Shown in pieces: positions 12,333 through 15,513 of a stretch of DNA of 15,513 nucleotides. The translations under genes and the position numbers were made by a program. This stretch comes from an uncultured Oscillospiraceae bacterium (GTDB lineage: Bacteria > Bacillota > Clostridia > Oscillospirales > Ruminococcaceae): NCBI GenBank assembly GCA_900543705.1, contig UQSL01000048.1:1-15513 (forward strand). Direction: 5' to 3'. Numbering within the stretch: position 1 is the stretch's first letter; every line of letters begins with the position of its first letter. The notes beneath the pieces were generated by a model. It made no database searches, was not told the DNA's origin, and saw only the letters and a list, made by a program, of their open reading frames with translations.

Positions 12333-12893
12333 TTATTTTGCGGTATTGACGTATTTCCAGTTGTCCTTGAGGTAGGTAAGCCCGGAAAAAAGGGTGAGCG
12401 CGGCGGCAATCCAAAAGAGCACATGCCCGATAGTCATTGCCGGGAAGGAATCCGGCAGAAGACCCGCCTGCAAACACTCCTGCATCAGCAGAACCAGGAA
12501 GACGGCAACCATCTGGCTGACAGTTTTTAGCTTTCCCCAGATGTTTGCGGCAATCACCTGGCTGCTTGCCGCCACCATGCGCAGCGAGGTGACGATAAAC
12601 TCCCTGGCAATAATGATGACGACCACGATGCTGCTGACGAGCCCGAGCTCAATAAAGCAGATGAGCGCGGAGGTCACAAGCAGCTTATCCGCAACCGGGT
12701 CCAGAAATTTACCGAAATCCGTCACGGTTCCGTCCCGTCTGGCAAGGTGCCCGTCGAGATAGTCAGTAAAGGAGGCGACGGCAAACAAAATCAGCGCATA
12801 CAGATAATGGTGCGGCATCTCGAACAGCAGGAAAAAGAGGAAAAACGGAATTAATATCATCCGCAAAACCGTCAATTTATTTGGAGTATTCAT
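12333..12893 (-). CDS. pgsA: CDP-diacylglycerol-glycerol-3-phosphate 3-phosphatidyltransferase PgsA
   Basis: PgsA makes phosphatidylglycerophosphate from CDP-diacylglycerol and glycerol 3-phosphate, the committed step to phosphatidylglycerol and cardiolipin, in the cytoplasmic membrane. The 186-residue protein begins with the usual NTPNKLTVLRMILIPFF and carries the complete CDP-alcohol phosphotransferase motif: D44, D47, G48, A51, R52, G61, D65 and D69, with the standard spacing. About five to six membrane helices follow the normal pattern. ATG 12893-12891 lies 11 bases after rimO with GGAGGG just upstream, so it is probably cotranscribed with rimO. The recX/recA-rimO-pgsA neighbourhood is common in Firmicutes. 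A related phosphatidyltransferase (for example PgsA2-like) cannot be fully excluded. Confidence 0.94.
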   Translation of the reverse strand: MNTPNKLTVLRMILIPFFLFFLLFEMPHHYLYALILFAVASFTDYLDGHLARRDGTVTDFGKFLDPVADKLLVTSALICFIELGLVSSIVVVIIIAREFIVTSLRMVAASSQVIAANIWGKLKTVSQMVAVFLVLLMQECLQAGLLPDSFPAMTIGHVLFWIAAALTLFSGLTYLKDNWKYVNTAK

Positions 12894-12904
12894 CCCCTGC
12901 CCTC

Positions 12905-14242
12905 CTATTCTTCCACCCGCTCGCCAACGAGGTCCCCGTCAAGCGTATCGGTAATTTTTACCATGAGGTATTCGCCCACCTTCGGTTTATTCTCCTTGGA
13001 GGCGGTGAAGAACACCTTGCCGTCGATATCCGGCGCGTCATGCTCCGTGCGGCCGAAGTAACATTCCGCATACCGGTCAAAGCCCTCGGCCACCACGGTG
13101 AGTGTCTTGCCGATAAGCTGATTCATCTTGCGCTCTTGGATGGTATACTGCTCATCCATGATAACTTCCGCCCGGTGGAGCTTCACTTCCTCGTCAATCT
13201 GGTCAGGGAAGGAGGCCGCAGGGGTCCCCTCCTCTGCAGAGTAAGCAAAGCAGCCGAGATGGTCGAATTTCGCCATCTTCACAAAGTCGCAGAGGTCTGC
13301 AAACTGCGCCTTTGTCTCCCCCGGAAAACCGACAATCAGCGAGGTGCGCAGGGAAACGCCCGGTACTTTTTCCCGAATCTTTTTAAGCATCGCGAGCAGG
13401 TTGTGTTTGTCGCCCACGCGGTTCATCCTCTTAAGGAGCTCTCCGTCGCAGTGCTGGAGGGGGATATCAAGGTATTTGACGAGTTTCTCCTCGCTGGCAA
13501 TGACATCGAGCAACTCGTCCGTGATGCGCTCCGGATAGGTATACAGAGTGCGGATCCAGCGGATCCCGTCGACCTTGCAAAGCTCGCGCAGCAACTGCGG
13601 TAACCGCTTTTCCCCGTATAAATCCTCCCCGTAACGGGTCGGGTCCTGTGCTACGACAATGAGCTCGGTAATTCCATTGCGCGAAAGCCTGTGCGCTTCG
13701 TCAAGGATTTCCTGCATCGGGCGGCTGCGGTAGCGCCCGCGGATCATGGGGATTGCACAGTAAGAACAGCGGTTGTTGCAGCCCTCCGCAATTTTCAGGT
13801 AAGCGTAAAACGGCAAATTGGTCAACACCCGATCTCCCGAGAGGGGGAGCTTTTCCTTATCGTCAAACTCCACGACGTGTTCCCCGGCCAAAGCCTTTTC
13901 GGTGAGTTCCACGATGTCCTCATTTTTGCCGATTCCCGCGATGACGTCGACTTCCGGCAGCTCCTTTGCCACCTCTTCCCGGTAGCGTTCCGACAGACAG
14001 CCTGTCACGACGACCCGCTTTATCCGTCCCTCTTTTTTCAGGGTACAAAACTCCAAAATTGTCTCGATGGACTCCTTCTTTGCGTCCTCAATAAAGCCGC
14101 AGGTATTGATAATCACGACGTCCGCAAGCGCGGGGTCGTCGGAGATATCATAACCCGCGTTTGCGAACTTTGCCAGTATCATTTCCCCGTCCACCTGGTT
14201 TTTCGGACAGCCCAAAGACATCATTCCCACTCGTGTTGCCAT
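12905..14242 (-). CDS. rimO: Ribosomal protein uS12 methylthiotransferase RimO
   Basis: RimO is a radical-SAM enzyme that adds a methylthio group to an aspartate of ribosomal protein S12. The 445-residue protein has the N-terminal methylthiotransferase domain with cluster cysteines C12 (LGCPKNQVD), C48 (NTCGF) and C82 (TGCLSERY), and the radical-SAM domain with C155, C159 and C162 (GCNNRCSYCAIP). A C-terminal TRAM-like domain from about residue 375 ends VKITDTLDGDLVGERVEE. The opening MSLGCPKNQVD favours RimO over the tRNA enzyme MiaB. ATG 14242-14240 has AGGAGG upstream. It lies 45 bases after recX and 11 before pgsA in the same direction. Confidence 0.95.
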   Translation of the reverse strand: MATRVGMMSLGCPKNQVDGEMILAKFANAGYDISDDPALADVVIINTCGFIEDAKKESIETILEFCTLKKEGRIKRVVVTGCLSERYREEVAKELPEVDVIAGIGKNEDIVELTEKALAGEHVVEFDDKEKLPLSGDRVLTNLPFYAYLKIAEGCNNRCSYCAIPMIRGRYRSRPMQEILDEAHRLSRNGITELIVVAQDPTRYGEDLYGEKRLPQLLRELCKVDGIRWIRTLYTYPERITDELLDVIASEEKLVKYLDIPLQHCDGELLKRMNRVGDKHNLLAMLKKIREKVPGVSLRTSLIVGFPGETKAQFADLCDFVKMAKFDHLGCFAYSAEEGTPAASFPDQIDEEVKLHRAEVIMDEQYTIQERKMNQLIGKTLTVVAEGFDRYAECYFGRTEHDAPDIDGKVFFTASKENKPKVGEYLMVKITDTLDGDLVGERVEE

Positions 14243-14287
14243 TCTTTCCTCCTGTATTATGCGGCAGGGCGCGGCATTGCACCCCGC

Positions 14288-14923
14288 TTATTCTTGCGGT
14301 ATTTCCTCTTGTTCTCCCGACTCCTGAAGGTATTGCTGCAGCGCCCTACGCACATCGCCGTAGGAATATCCTTTTCTTAACAGCGCAGCATAAGTACGCC
14401 TTACACCTGCGTCATCGGTGAGCTTTCGTTCATATTTGCGATGGATGAGGCGCAGGATCCGCGCAACATCGTCCTCCTCAAGCTCTTCCAGAGCCTCCTC
14501 TGCAAGCTCCGCAGAAATTCCCCTCTGGGAAAGCTCCCTTCGGATACTGCGCTCGGAGAGCATCTTTTCCCCGGAAAGGCTTCTCACGAGTTTTCTCGCA
14601 TACTCCCCGTCGTCCACATAACCAAGCTGCTCAATGCGCTCGGCGGCAAGCTCGGCCGCCTCACGCTCCACCTTTTTCGAGAGTTTGTCAATTAATTCCT
14701 TTTTGGAATAATCCCGATAGGACAGCAGGTCATACGCCCGCTCCCTTGCCTTGATGAGATCTGTCCGGCTTTTGAGCTCCTCGAGCTGTTCCGGCGTGAT
14801 TTCCATCCCGTCTTTCAGTCCCATCGCGGCAAATGCCTCAGTGTGGGCGGCAAGGGCGTACTCCCCTTCTATGTATACATAGAGATACCTGGCGTTTTTC
14901 TGTCTTGCCTCAGTAATGCGCAT
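14288..14923 (-). CDS. recX: Regulatory protein RecX
   Basis: RecX binds RecA filaments and limits or modulates recombination and SOS induction. The 211-residue protein has a beta-rich N-terminal region (about 1-35, VYIEGEYALAAHTEAF) followed by the helical RecX repeats: RAYDLLSYRDYSKKELIDKL (about 62-81), IEQLGYVDDGEYARKLV (about 97-113), LSERSIRRELSQRGIS (about 121-136) and the last unit LLRKGYSYGDVRRALQQ. The length is within the range for Gram-positive RecX. Its ATG overlaps the recA stop by one base (TAATG), so it is translated together with recA, the usual arrangement. Confidence 0.93.
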   Translation of the reverse strand: MRITEARQKNARYLYVYIEGEYALAAHTEAFAAMGLKDGMEITPEQLEELKSRTDLIKARERAYDLLSYRDYSKKELIDKLSKKVEREAAELAAERIEQLGYVDDGEYARKLVRSLSGEKMLSERSIRRELSQRGISAELAEEALEELEEDDVARILRLIHRKYERKLTDDAGVRRTYAALLRKGYSYGDVRRALQQYLQESGEQEEIPQE

Positions 14924-15513
14924 TACCGATCCTCATCCACTTCGATATCCACCTTGATTTCCTTGGAAGCGGACTTTGCAGGAGCAGCGCTGCCAGCCGG
15001 TGGGACCGTCTCGGTCTTGACCGGGACGGGTGACTTCTTCATTTTTCCCGCGCCGCGCATGGCGACAAGCTTATCCCCATTTTCCCGGATTTTTTCGTCG
15101 ATTTCCGCCATCAGCTCCGGGTGCTCCTCAAAATAGACCTTGACGTTGTCGCGTCCCTGGCCGAGGCGTTCGCCGTTGTAGCTAAACCATGCGCCACTTT
15201 TATTGACGATGTCGAGCTTGACCGCAAGGTCAAGCGTTTCTCCTGATTTGGAAATTCCCTGTCCGTACATGATGTCGAATTCCGCTTCCCTGAAAGGAGG
15301 AGCGACCTTGTTTTTCACGACTTTGACTCTCGTGCGGTTGCCGACGACCTCGGTACCGGATTTGAGCTGTTCGACCCTTCTGACGTCAAGACGCACAGAG
15401 GAGTAGAACTTCAGCGCGCGGCCGCCCGGGGTGACCTCCGGGTTGCCGTAGACCACGCCGACCTTCTCCCTGAGCTGGTTGATGAAAATGGCGACACAGT
15501 TGGATTTGCCGAT
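14923..15513 (-). CDS. recA: Recombinase RecA, C-terminal part (5' end outside window)
   Basis: RecA forms filaments on single-stranded DNA for homologous recombination and SOS signalling. The last 196 residues are visible; about 155 N-terminal ones with Walker A lie beyond the right edge. Seen here are IGKSNCVAIFINQLREKVG, the DNA-binding loop 2 region GNPEVTPGGRALKFYSSVRLDVRR, and VVGNRTRVKVVKNKVAPPFREAEFDIMYGQGIS. The SGAWFSYNGERLGQGRDN stretch starts the C-terminal domain. The tail is a Pro/Ala/Lys-rich linker ending in an acidic stretch, typical for RecA. Direct neighbour of recX. Confidence 0.97.
   Translation of the reverse strand: MGKSNCVAIFINQLREKVGVVYGNPEVTPGGRALKFYSSVRLDVRRVEQLKSGTEVVGNRTRVKVVKNKVAPPFREAEFDIMYGQGISKSGETLDLAVKLDIVNKSGAWFSYNGERLGQGRDNVKVYFEEHPELMAEIDEKIRENGDKLVAMRGAGKMKKSPVPVKTETVPPAGSAAPAKSASKEIKVDIEVDEDR

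Overview
The window looks like chromosomal backbone of a moderately G+C-rich Clostridia member of the Bacillota, probably near the Oscillospiraceae/Ruminococcaceae. This rests on gene content and regulation: an EcfA1-EcfA2-EcfT module followed by truA, a T-box leader ahead of cysE-cysS, a CsoR-type repressor, strong AGGAGG ribosome binding sites, and sigma-A promoters with extended -10 boxes. There is no phage, insertion sequence, CRISPR array or other obvious mobile DNA, and I see no complete novel multi-gene system.

Layout. (1) Positions 1-6465, all on the minus strand, form one tightly packed unit read from right to left: promoter at about 6436-6465, ruvC, ruvA, ruvB (Holliday-junction branch migration and resolution), a COG1092-type SAM methyltransferase, ecfA1, ecfA2, ecfT (vitamin or metal uptake energising module), and truA, which runs off the left edge. 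ecfT is interrupted by a single in-frame TAA. (2) Positions 6466-7409 hold an AT-rich stretch with no supported gene, then on the plus strand a tRNA-Val(GAC) with its own promoter and terminator, and a small Dabb-domain protein with its own terminator. (3) Positions 7415-9115, minus strand, are a two-gene operon: a MATE exporter followed by a CsoR/RcnR-family repressor. A perfect G/C-tract palindrome lies where its transcription should start, which suggests autoregulated control of the exporter. (4) Positions 9116-11646, plus strand, hold a cysteine T-box riboswitch (specifier TGC, T-box sequence and terminator all visible) controlling cysE (serine acetyltransferase) and cysS (cysteinyl-tRNA synthetase), so cysteine synthesis and cysteine charging answer to the same uncharged tRNA. 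(5) Positions 11731-12300, minus strand, are a free-standing gene for a coiled-coil protein built of eight 11-residue repeats. (6) Positions 12333-15513, minus strand, hold recA (N-terminal half outside the window), recX, rimO and pgsA, closely spaced and probably cotranscribed.

The points most worth a second look are the nonsense codon in ecfT, the MATE-CsoR pair with its operator and unusual His-Cys-His-Cys ligand set, the second palindrome between the divergent MATE and cys promoters, the hendecad-repeat protein, and an unassigned promoter-like element in the 6466-6767 gap.
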